This document shows positions 1 to 7,035 of a DNA stretch of 53,837 nt, piece after piece. Source of the DNA: Tenericutes bacterium RIFOXYA12_FULL_35_10 (GTDB lineage: Bacteria > Bacillota_I > Bacilli_A > Acholeplasmatales > Acholeplasmataceae). Position 1 is the first letter of the stretch. Every line of letters begins with the position of its first letter. The DNA lies in contig MIDA01000030.1 of the NCBI GenBank assembly GCA_001830045.1, positions 1 through 53,837 of the forward strand. The letters run 5' to 3'. The notes beneath the pieces were generated by a model. That model ran no database searches. It had not been told where the DNA came from and saw only the letters and a list, made by a program, of their open reading frames with translations. The translations under genes were made by a program, and so were the position numbers.

Positions 1-108
1 CAAATAAATTTTGATTCATCGACAACTGAAGAAGTTGTATTAGCAATCAAAGATATAAAGACGACGATGATAGATTATATCATCGAAATAAATCAATTGA
101 ACAATTAG
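1..108 (+). CDS. C-terminal end of an unknown protein (partial)
   Basis: Frame 1 is open from the first base of the window and closes with TAG at 106-108, giving about 35 residues that end in EINQLNN. The stretch is polar and probably helical. No motif is recognisable and the start lies outside the window, so no function is assigned. A perfect palindrome that could end its transcript follows within 7 bases, which supports this being a real gene end. Confidence 0.5.
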   Translation, partial: QINFDSSTTEEVVLAIKDIKTTMIDYIIEINQLNN

Positions 109-114
109 GTAACT

Positions 115-140
115 ATAGGGGAACATGCATGTTCCCCTAT
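115..140 (+). terminator. Perfect 26-bp palindrome, probable terminator
   Basis: ATAGGGGAACATG is followed directly by its exact reverse complement, so an RNA copy folds into a strong hairpin. The downstream tract (TCTTGAATTT) is only moderately T-rich. It lies between the stop of the partial gene and the -10 of the response regulator. A terminator is most likely. A dimeric-repressor operator overlapping the -35 zone of the next promoter is the alternative. Confidence 0.55.
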
Positions 141-154
141 TCTTGAATTTAGGT

Positions 155-160
155 TATAAT
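155..160 (+). promoter_or_regulatory. -10 element of the two-component operon
   Basis: A consensus TATAAT lies 19 bases upstream of the TTG start of the response regulator. No good -35 hexamer sits 16-18 bases upstream; that position falls inside the 26-bp palindrome. Activator dependence, or control through the palindrome, is therefore possible. Confidence 0.5.
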
Positions 161-179
161 ATGATTAGGAAGTGGTAAA

Positions 180-863
180 TTGAATGTGTTAATCGTAGAG
201 GACTATAAAAAAATTAATGATTTACTCTATACGTTTGCTTCAAGAGATGGATATACTACATTTCAAACGTATGATGCAGAGACAGCAATTGAAGTATTAG
301 GTAAAGAAAAAATCGATGTTATCTTGTTGGATCTTATGTTGCCTAATATGCAGGGTGAAGCATTTATTTCACAAATAAGATCATTCAGTGATGTTTATAT
401 CATTGTTTTATCTGCTAAGATTGATGTTGAAAACAGAGTTGACGTTATATCCATCGGAGCTGATGATTACATGACAAAACCATTTTCTATCGATGAGGTA
501 GTGGCAAAGCTGAAAAATATCCAAAAGAGATTGGTTGTCAATCAACCCACACGTCTATCCTTTAATCACGCTCATTTGACATTGTTACCAATAAGTAGAG
601 AAGTTTATATAGATCACCAATTAATTACTTTAACAAAACATGAATATGAGATCTTATTATTACTCGCAAAGCATCCTAATATTGTTTACACTCGTGATAT
701 GATCATTGAAGAATGCTTCGATGATAGTGAGGCATATGATCGTGTAATCGATGTATTCATTAAAAATATAAGAAAAAAGTTAGACAATAAAGAAAGTGGT
801 TTGTCGTATATTAAAACTCATTACGGTATAGGTTATCAGTTTGGTGGTATTAAAGATGAATAG
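180..863 (+). CDS. OmpR/PhoB-family response regulator
   Basis: 227-aa DNA-binding response regulator. Residues 1-115 form a receiver domain with the acidic pair E7/D8, phospho-acceptor D51 (in ILLDLMLP) and the conserved lysine K100 in MTKPF. Residues 130-225 form an OmpR-type winged helix (LTKHEYEILLLLAKHPN, then VIDVFIKNIRKKLD, ending GIGYQF). The start is TTG at 180, preceded by AGGA with 9-base spacing. The histidine kinase gene overlaps its 3' end, so the two form one operon. No regulated target can be read from the sequence, though PhoB-like regulators of this size often control envelope or stress functions. Confidence 0.93.
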   Translation: MNVLIVEDYKKINDLLYTFASRDGYTTFQTYDAETAIEVLGKEKIDVILLDLMLPNMQGEAFISQIRSFSDVYIIVLSAKIDVENRVDVISIGADDYMTKPFSIDEVVAKLKNIQKRLVVNQPTRLSFNHAHLTLLPISREVYIDHQLITLTKHEYEILLLLAKHPNIVYTRDMIIEECFDDSEAYDRVIDVFIKNIRKKLDNKESGLSYIKTHYGIGYQFGGIKDE

Positions 864-2088
864 CATTAGGAAATTATTGATTTCCCAAATATTTAAATAT
901 ATTTTAGCAATTTTTTTGTCAATCATATTCTTGTTAAATATTGCGTTTTACATCTTTTCAAATATTCAGTATCAAAAGGAGATTGAAAGACAGTATGATG
1001 CACTAAATATCATGACAGCTCATTTATCTACTGAAGAAAATTATGAAACACTAGAAATATATTTAGAACATTACGCTCACATAAATGATGTTATAATCTA
1101 TTATAAAGATATGAATCAAAACACGATTTTTTCTAATGATGTTGATCAGATTTTAAGAAACGAAAAAGAAGTTATGTATGAAGGTACACCTGTCGGATAT
1201 CTTGCAGTGAGTTATCAAAATTCCACATTAGGACGTGAAATCACATACGGATTTATCGGTTTAAATTTCATTTCCATTACACTTTTTATCATAGGTGTTA
1301 ATGTGTTATTTAGATACTTGAAAAAAGAGAACCAACATATCATTTCAGATTTAGACAATTTGGAAAATCCAAACAAATCAATCAAGTATTTTGAAATAGC
1401 AAAACTTCAAAAAAAGCTAATTGAGAGTAGTGAACAAAAAGATAGACAAAAGAAGATTTATGAATCACATATAGGAAGTCTTGCTCACGACATTAAAACC
1501 CCATTGTCTGTTATTCAGATATATACTGAGTCGCTCAAAAATAGAAAACTTGAAGTTAATAATGAGATATTGTCTGATTTGCATGAGGAAGCTAAAAAAA
1601 TTGAAAATATAATTCCAAAGTTTATAAAAGGAAATTACATAGAGCTTCCCTATTTACAGGATATAACACTTTTTATATGTGATTATGTTGAAAGATACAG
1701 AGAAATATTTGAAACGAAGAAACTTAATGTTGTTACAAAATTAGAGCCGTTAAGTGTCAAAATATCTGACCTTGATTTAGGAAGATTGATTGAACATCTT
1801 TCTTTCAATGCATTTTATTACTCAGATGATGCATCTAATGTTTTTATTGTGACTTCAACAAAGCATCGACAATTAATTGTTGAAGATGAAGGTATTGGTA
1901 TGAATAAAGAAACTATTGAACATATTTTGGCTGGTCCATATCGTACAGAAAAAGCAATTAAAATGAATGAAAAAGGTAGTGGTATAGGCTATCAAATAAT
2001 TTTGGATATCATCGATAGAAACAATGCTAAAGTGGAAATAAAAAGTGAAGTGGATAAAGGAACAAAAGTTATTGTTAGCTTTAAATAG
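856..2088 (+). CDS. Membrane sensor histidine kinase
   Basis: About 410 aa from the ATG at 856, which overlaps the regulator's stop by 8 bases and follows GGTGGT. The ORF-track start at TTG 841 is 5 codons upstream and less likely. Transmembrane helix 1 is near residues 10-35, followed by an extracytoplasmic sensor of about 100 residues and helix 2 near 135-160. The HisKA H-box is SLAHDIKTPLS with phospho-histidine at about H211. A HATPase domain follows, with N-box (HLSFNAFYY), G1 (EDEGIGM) and G2 (KGSGIGYQI). It should phosphorylate the adjacent OmpR-type regulator. No HAMP domain is evident and the sensed ligand is unknown. Confidence 0.92.
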   Translation: MNSIRKLLISQIFKYILAIFLSIIFLLNIAFYIFSNIQYQKEIERQYDALNIMTAHLSTEENYETLEIYLEHYAHINDVIIYYKDMNQNTIFSNDVDQILRNEKEVMYEGTPVGYLAVSYQNSTLGREITYGFIGLNFISITLFIIGVNVLFRYLKKENQHIISDLDNLENPNKSIKYFEIAKLQKKLIESSEQKDRQKKIYESHIGSLAHDIKTPLSVIQIYTESLKNRKLEVNNEILSDLHEEAKKIENIIPKFIKGNYIELPYLQDITLFICDYVERYREIFETKKLNVVTKLEPLSVKISDLDLGRLIEHLSFNAFYYSDDASNVFIVTSTKHRQLIVEDEGIGMNKETIEHILAGPYRTEKAIKMNEKGSGIGYQIILDIIDRNNAKVEIKSEVDKGTKVIVSFK

Positions 2089-2169
2089 TCGTATAGTCTA
2101 TTCTATTTTGTTTTCGTTTCATTTTATACAATAATTGAAATAGTAGGTTAGTAATTTAATATTCAATTT

Positions 2170-2195
2170 AAATGCAGTTAATGAGCATTTTTTTT
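2170..2195 (+). terminator. Terminator after the two-component operon
   Basis: AAATGC and GCATTT form a 6-bp stem with a 9-base loop followed by a T-run, 80 bases downstream of the kinase stop. Confidence 0.65.
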
Positions 2196-2374
2196 ACCCA
2201 AAGTAAACAATTTTATAATAAGTGTGTCTACTTTAATGACAGAGGTCCGGATTTTTACTCAATATACATGTAGAAGAAATCTCAGAGAAGATAATTAAAA
2301 ATAAAATTACATGAAACGAATAAGAATCCTTGTATAAACGGTTCATTTCTACATAAATCAAAATCATACCTTTA

Positions 2375-2403
2375 GGAAGCCAACTGAGTGGGCTTCTTTT
2401 TCT
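2375..2403 (+). terminator. Second intrinsic terminator
   Basis: GAAGCC pairs with GGCTTC across a 9-base loop and is followed by TTTTTC. It lies between the kinase and the next lipoprotein gene, and may stop readthrough or end an unrecognised short transcript. Confidence 0.7.
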
Positions 2404-2462
2404 ATTTTGTCTTATTTCAATAAGGCAGATCATAAATAATTATCATATTTTTACTCTAGCGG

Positions 2463-2471
2463 TGTTATAAT
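2463..2471 (+). promoter_or_regulatory. Extended -10 promoter of the lipoprotein gene
   Basis: TGTTATAAT is a TGn-extended -10, about 30 bases before the chosen start. No clear -35 is visible. Confidence 0.6.
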
Positions 2472-2501
2472 TAAAACATGAAATTATCTAGGGGGGGAAT
2501 T

Positions 2502-3494
2502 ATGGATAAAATTAAACTGGTTTTGTTATTAGCTATCAGTTTTTTACTTTTTTCTTGTCAAAAAAAGCAAGACATTGTTCAATTTAAGGGAGATGCAGAA
2601 ATTACTATTGAAGTATTTCAAGTATATATCGATCCCAGAATTATGATGCCGGATGATTTTACCCTTTCTGCATCAGGAGTTGTCAATACTAGCGTGTTGG
2701 GTGTCTATGAAGTTAACTATGAAATTATGGATAATAATGGTGTTCTATACAAAGAAATGAAACGAGTAATCAATGTTGTTGATACAACGTCTCCATCAAT
2801 AACTCTTAAGGGTGAACCTCTTCTTTATTTTGGACTAGAAAAGTCTCTTTTTAGCCTATTTGAAATTACGGATAATTACTATCCAATCGAAGAATTATCA
2901 CTTCATTCCAATCTTAATGAAATAGCTTCTGAATATGTAGATGGATTTTATGAAATCACGGTAACCGCCGAAGATCCAAAAGGAAATACTGCAGAATACA
3001 CGTTTGAATTGGAAATGAAACATGATTTGTTTTATCTGATCGAGTATTTAGATCAGTCAACTGACGACTTTGATATTTATTCATATCGTGGTGATATTTA
3101 TTTTGAGGAACCAGTATATGATATTAGTTATGGCCATAATTTGTATGGCAATTTGACGGTATCAAAATCCGGGAAATTTAGATATTCTACATATTATTTT
3201 TTTGAGGGTGGAATCGCGCTTGTCTATTTAAGGGGTTCATTTGAAAACATGAGAGAAACTTATCTAACAGTAGATATTAAAACCGATAATTCAACGATTT
3301 ATTCAAGGGTAAGTGTCGAAAGTTTTGATGCTTTGGTTGATTATGGTGAACTACATAGTACCATGTATACATACACATATAACGGTGATTATGATCTGAA
3401 CCAAGCATTAGAGGTATTTAACGAGTATGCTTTGACTGGTATTAACGAGTTGAAATATTTTTATGAAGAATTATTAGGCTTAAGATTATCCTAA
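2502..3494 (+). CDS. Surface lipoprotein with DUF5011-like Ig-fold domains
   Basis: 330 aa from the ATG at 2502, chosen because the AGGGGGGG ribosome site at 2490-2497 suits it; the ORF-track ATG at 2478 lies upstream of that site. The signal peptide MDKIKLVLLLAISFLLFSC ends in a lipobox with C19, so the protein should be anchored on the outer face of the membrane. Two Ig-like stretches follow. The second opens with VVDTTSPSITLKGE, typical of DUF5011 beta-sandwich repeats on Gram-positive surface proteins, and the first (about residues 30-95) ends just before it. The C-terminal 150 residues are tyrosine-rich and unassigned. The role is unknown, probably binding or adhesion. Confidence 0.8.
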   Translation: MDKIKLVLLLAISFLLFSCQKKQDIVQFKGDAEITIEVFQVYIDPRIMMPDDFTLSASGVVNTSVLGVYEVNYEIMDNNGVLYKEMKRVINVVDTTSPSITLKGEPLLYFGLEKSLFSLFEITDNYYPIEELSLHSNLNEIASEYVDGFYEITVTAEDPKGNTAEYTFELEMKHDLFYLIEYLDQSTDDFDIYSYRGDIYFEEPVYDISYGHNLYGNLTVSKSGKFRYSTYYFFEGGIALVYLRGSFENMRETYLTVDIKTDNSTIYSRVSVESFDALVDYGELHSTMYTYTYNGDYDLNQALEVFNEYALTGINELKYFYEELLGLRLS

Positions 3495-3790
3495 AACCAT
3501 ATTCTGTAATTGATGAGATTTGATTTCAGTAAAACCTATGTTGGCGAGTATCTGAATGTGAGTAATTCATTTTCTTAAAAACACTATGTTTTATGATATA
3601 ACAATCACATAGTTTTGGATTACATCATTTCTACTTAAATGTAGTTATTTTTGTGGGGTTTTTAAGTTAGCATGTCCATTCACTATACATACAGTCATTG
3701 ATAGATATTGTAAAAGCAAGATTACAAACTTATTTCACAGATATTTGATACTAATGACGCATTGCTATATGGTGCGATAAAATCATAGAA
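3495..3790. other. Intergenic, no gene seen
   Basis: AT-rich sequence between the lipoprotein stop and the first ~100-bp repeat copy, with stops in all frames. No promoter, RNA gene or recognisable motif is evident. Confidence 0.5.
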
Positions 3791-3890
3791 GTATATGTAT
3801 AAACTTCAGAAACTGTTTTCGACACCATTTTTTGAATAATTTATTTTTGGAGAAAGGCTATTGAAGTTCAATGGCCTTTTATCTTATTTT
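3791..3890 (+). repeat. Dispersed ~100-bp intergenic repeat, copy 1
   Basis: It begins GTATATGTATAAACTTC, continues through TTTTTTGAATAATTTATTTTT, and ends in a hairpin AAGGCTATTGA/TCAATGGCCTT with a T-rich tail. Copies at 5329 and 13391 align along the whole length (estimated by eye at roughly 75-80%). The hairpin can end + strand transcripts. The mutually changed stem bases are mostly G-U compatible, suggesting the hairpin is under selection. Confidence 0.75.
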
Positions 3891-4090
3891 AAAGAAAAAT
3901 GATTGTTTGTTAATATGGTGCAAGGAAAATCATATTATGAACTTCTATGTTCAAAAAGGATGATTCAAATTTCTATTCCAATTTAAAAACTTCGATTACC
4001 AACCCTATATAACAAAAAAATCGAAAGATTGAGTATTTTATAAGATTTGTATATAAATTAATAAAAAGCAAAAGGTCTTTTTTGTTAACG

Positions 4091-4099
4091 TGATACAAT
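4091..4099 (+). promoter_or_regulatory. Extended -10 promoter
   Basis: TGATACAAT is a TGn-extended -10, 31 bases before the ATG of the next lipoprotein. No convincing -35 is present. The same TGATACAAT occurs at the RelB-Fic promoter. Confidence 0.55.
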
Positions 4100-4129
4100 A
4101 TAAGAGTAACAATTCTGTGAGGGGAAAAT

Positions 4130-5173
4130 ATGAAGACAATTAAAATTATGACACTAATTTTGCTTAATCTATTTTTACTTTTCGGGTGTTTTTCAACTGA
4201 AGAAAATCCAATAGAAATAGATTATGAATCTATTTTAGACACATTTTGGGAGAATTATTTGATTGAAGCGACATACCAAAACATTGAATCGTCCGATATG
4301 ATTGAAGAAATCAATATTTTGGGATATTACTACTATGTTAAAGATTTGGGTGATGACGCAACAAGATCTTATATTGGAGATGAGGGGATTTTATATAATT
4401 TACATGCAATTATCAAGTTCAAAGAAGGATCAAATCTAAAACCACAATACTATAACTATCAATGGATAAGTAGAACGCTCTATGGTCAGCAGTCTTTACA
4501 AGAAAGAATAAATCTAGAAATTATAGATGATGGAATTGATTTGACTGAATATATGAGTGTGTTGAAAAGTGATTCTCATAACTTTATTGAAAAATTTAAA
4601 TCTGAATTAATCGATGATATGACAGAAGAATCAAAACTAGAAACAAAGATATATAATGATACATACATGTATGAACAGATAAATCCCTACTTGTCTAATG
4701 TCAATAACATTATTGAGAGGGATAATATCATTTATCTTGTGAAAGAAGATAAAGCCATCGTAGCGAGATATAAAGAATCTGAGGAGTTTAATGAAGTTGT
4801 GATTCTTTCTGAGATTGATGGAATACCAGTGACTGAAATTTATCCCAAAGCATTCATGAATATCAAAATTGATGGTTTGATAATTCCAAGCACAATTGAA
4901 GTTATTGGTGAAGAAAGTTTTACTTATGCGACATGTATTGGAATCATTTTTGAGGATAATAGCCAACTGAAAGTGATTGGCAGAAGAGCTTTTTACGGTG
5001 CAGTATTTTTAGAAATCACGATTCCCATAAGTGTGGAAGAAATAGGAGAATCTGCTTTTGAAGTTACGAGAATCAATCGTATCAGAGTCGAAGCGATAGA
5101 GAAGCCGGATGGGTGGAGTGATTACTGGGTTGGGGATGATCAAGTTGTTATATGGGGATACAAAACAGAATGA
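4130..5173 (+). CDS. Lipoprotein with C-terminal BspA-type leucine-rich repeats
   Basis: 347 aa. The signal peptide MKTIKIMTLILLNLFLLFGC has a lipobox at C20. Residues 25-210 are an acidic, tyrosine-rich region with no recognised fold. From about residue 225 the protein shows LRR_5/BspA-type repeats: VTEIYPKAFMNIKIDGLIIP, then IEVIGEESF, KVIGRRAFYGA and VEEIGESAF, with the characteristic I-x-x-x-A-F spacing. BspA repeats serve in surface adhesion and protein binding in many Gram-positive bacteria. GAGGGGA lies upstream of the ATG. The gene stands alone between two copies of the dispersed repeat. Ligand unknown. Confidence 0.82.
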   Translation: MKTIKIMTLILLNLFLLFGCFSTEENPIEIDYESILDTFWENYLIEATYQNIESSDMIEEINILGYYYYVKDLGDDATRSYIGDEGILYNLHAIIKFKEGSNLKPQYYNYQWISRTLYGQQSLQERINLEIIDDGIDLTEYMSVLKSDSHNFIEKFKSELIDDMTEESKLETKIYNDTYMYEQINPYLSNVNNIIERDNIIYLVKEDKAIVARYKESEEFNEVVILSEIDGIPVTEIYPKAFMNIKIDGLIIPSTIEVIGEESFTYATCIGIIFEDNSQLKVIGRRAFYGAVFLEITIPISVEEIGESAFEVTRINRIRVEAIEKPDGWSDYWVGDDQVVIWGYKTE

Positions 5174-5748
5174 AAAATGGTTTTGATTCGAATTCTTTAA
5201 AAAGGTACTATTAGATTTGTGTACGTAATTATACAAAATATTCAGTCCAGTCCAATATAAAGATGGAAGTAAATCCTTATCATAAACTAAAATACATAGT
5301 GGCTCTATAAACGGATAAATGATTATTAGTATATGTATAAGCTTCGAGTTCTCTTTTCGGCATCTTTTTAGAATAACTTATTTTTTGAGAAAGGCTATTG
5401 ATCTTCAATTGCCTTTTGTTTTTCTTATACATTCGAAATAGACGGATTTAATAACATTTAAAAAATCCAAAACATGAACTTCTAAGAAAAGGGAGGTTAG
5501 TCGAAATGGTTTGTCGTTCAAGGATATCAAGGGAATTTACTGTATAGATGCTTAGTATAATGTGTTTCTGAAAGTACCAAATTCCAACCCTTGTGTTACA
5601 TAAATGACTTAAAAGCATCACAACCTTACGAAGGGCTAAATACATCTTTTTAATTCAATGTTTAATCATCTCAGAATCCCAGTTAGTGGAATATGAGTTT
5701 AATATGAATTAGAACGATTTCTTACGTGACTAAAATATTCCAAAAACT
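5174..5748. other. Intergenic region containing repeat copy 2
   Basis: No convincing gene. The 65-aa minus-strand ORF at 5448-5645 has no start signals and low-complexity content, and is judged spurious. The repeat at 5329-5429 supplies the terminator for the upstream lipoprotein gene. The rest shows no recognised structure except the direct repeat described with the fic promoter. Confidence 0.55.
5329..5429 (+). repeat. Dispersed ~100-bp intergenic repeat, copy 2
   Basis: GTATATGTATAAGCTTC, then AGAATAACTTATTTTTTGAGAA, then AAGGCTATTGA/TCAATTGCCTT and a T-rich tail. It aligns with copies 1 and 3 throughout. The hairpin stem has one mismatch in this copy. It is positioned 155 bases after the BspA-repeat lipoprotein gene. 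Confidence 0.75.
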
Positions 5749-5801
5749 ATCCTCGAAGTCTTGACGTGACTAGTTTTGTATGATAAGATGATTACGAGGA
5801 T
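5749..5801 (+). promoter_or_regulatory. fic promoter flanked by inverted repeat arms
   Basis: TTGACG at 5761-5766 and TAAGAT at 5784-5789 are 17 bases apart, with TGA in front of the -10 (extended). The pair is bracketed by ATCCTCG (5749-5755) and its exact complement CGAGGAT (5795-5801). CGTGACTA overlaps the -35 and also occurs 40 bases upstream (5725 and 5765). These are plausible operator sites for the winged-helix part of the Fic protein itself. Confidence 0.65.
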
Positions 5802-5835
5802 AAAAATAGAGATAAATTAGTCATGAGGTGATATT

Positions 5836-6885
5836 GTGAATAAACTCCCCTTTAATATAAATTTGAATGAAGTAGACATTTTAAAAGAGCTCAATACTGC
5901 AAATCATCATATAGGTGAGTTAAAAGGCATACTTAGATTACTTCCAAACCCTGGAATCGTTTTGAGTTTAATCAATCTCAGTGAGTCAAAAGACTCATCA
6001 GCTATAGAAAATATTATGACGACCTATGATGAAATATTCAAAGAGATTGTCTCAAAAACACCTACTTTTGGAAAACCTAAAGAAGTTATCAACTACAAGC
6101 ATGCATTAGATCGTGGATTATTAGTCATGAGACAAAAAGGATTTATAAGCACAAATATACTTATAGAAATTCAAAATGTCATCGAGCCGAATAAAGGTGG
6201 CATAAGAAAACTGCCTGGAACAGTCATCATTAACGATAAAACCAATGAAATTGTTCACAAACCTCCACAAAATGAAACAGAGATTCGTGAACTCATGCAT
6301 AATCTTGAGATATTCATCAATCAAAATAATGATTATGACCCACTGATTCAAATGGCTCTAATCCACTTCCAGTTTGAGAGTATTCATCCATTTTATGATG
6401 GCAATGGTAGAACAGGCAGAATACTAAATATTCTGTATCTAGTGTTAAAAGAAAAGTTATCTGAACCTATACTCTACTTAAGTAAATACATCATGGAAAA
6501 CAAGGCACAATATTATGCTCTTTTGAAAAAATGCAATGAAAACATAGATAACATTAAGGATTTTGTTTTGTACATTTTAAAAGGTATATCCGAAACTTCC
6601 AATAATACAATTAATCTCATATTAAGAATCAACCAATCGATAGAGTTAACAAAAGAAATGATTAAAAAAAGATTACCAGATATTTATCGTTATGAGATAG
6701 TCGAGCATTTGTTTTCTTACATGTATACCAAAAACGAGTTCTTTAGAGAAAACTTGAATATCACTAGAGCAACTGCAACTAAGTATCTAAAGCTTCTAGA
6801 AAAAGAAGGTTTCATTGTTTCTGAGCAATTAGGAAAAGAAGTTATATATAAAAATGTGCAATTGCTAAACCTCATTAAGGAATAA
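5836..6885 (+). CDS. fic: Fic-domain AMP-transferase with N-terminal inhibitory motif and C-terminal winged helix
   Basis: 349 aa, GTG start preceded by GAGGTG. The Fic core has the catalytic motif HPFYDGNGRTGR starting at H184, the form that binds ATP and transfers AMP to a hydroxyl on a target protein. The inhibitory motif (S/T)xxxE(G/N) is present as SSAIEN (S54 to N59) before the core, which marks a class II, self-inhibited Fic with Fic_N architecture. Residues 270-345 look like a winged helix (ITRATATKYLKLLEKEGFIV), so it may repress its own promoter. No separate antitoxin is encoded beside it. The target is unknown. It could be a toxin-like or a housekeeping AMPylator. Confidence 0.9.
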   Translation: MNKLPFNINLNEVDILKELNTANHHIGELKGILRLLPNPGIVLSLINLSESKDSSAIENIMTTYDEIFKEIVSKTPTFGKPKEVINYKHALDRGLLVMRQKGFISTNILIEIQNVIEPNKGGIRKLPGTVIINDKTNEIVHKPPQNETEIRELMHNLEIFINQNNDYDPLIQMALIHFQFESIHPFYDGNGRTGRILNILYLVLKEKLSEPILYLSKYIMENKAQYYALLKKCNENIDNIKDFVLYILKGISETSNNTINLILRINQSIELTKEMIKKRLPDIYRYEIVEHLFSYMYTKNEFFRENLNITRATATKYLKLLEKEGFIVSEQLGKEVIYKNVQLLNLIKE

Positions 6886-6919
6886 AATCATGAATAAATC
6901 AGAGAAGAAAATGGGTTAT

Positions 6920-6965
6920 GGGTATTTGTTATTCACACATAACGTTGCTACAGAAACAAATGCCC
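6920..6965 (+). terminator. Hairpin after fic (weak terminator)
   Basis: GGGTATTTGTT and AACAAATGCCC form an 11-bp stem (one G-U pair) with a 24-base loop, 35 bases after the fic stop. There is no T-run, so factor-assisted termination or an mRNA 3' end is more likely than simple intrinsic termination. Confidence 0.4.
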
Positions 6966-6994
6966 CCAAATGAGATTTCAGTTTATAATTTATA

Positions 6995-7003
6995 TGTTAT
7001 AAT
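6995..7003 (+). promoter_or_regulatory. Extended -10 promoter of the large lipoprotein gene
   Basis: TGTTATAAT lies 33 bases before the ATG. The promoter sits between CCCCCAAA (6963-6970) and its exact complement TTTGGGGG (7017-7024). The second copy contains the ribosome binding site, so readthrough RNA from fic could fold and mask it, whereas RNA started here could not. Confidence 0.6.
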
Positions 7004-7035
7004 GAAGTAAATTGCAGTTTGGGGGTATTTATTAA

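Larger units (their letters stand above)
2089..2501. other. Intergenic region after the kinase
   Basis: 413 bases without a convincing gene. It holds two hairpin terminators and the extended -10 promoter of the next lipoprotein, listed separately. The 66-aa minus-strand ORF at 2233-2433 has no ribosome binding site or recognisable composition and is considered spurious. Confidence 0.6.

Noticed and set aside
2233-2433. 66-aa minus-strand ORF
   Set aside because: No ribosome binding site, no recognisable domain, and it covers a terminator hairpin.
5448-5645. 65-aa minus-strand ORF
   Set aside because: No start signals and no recognisable composition; lies in AT-rich intergenic DNA.
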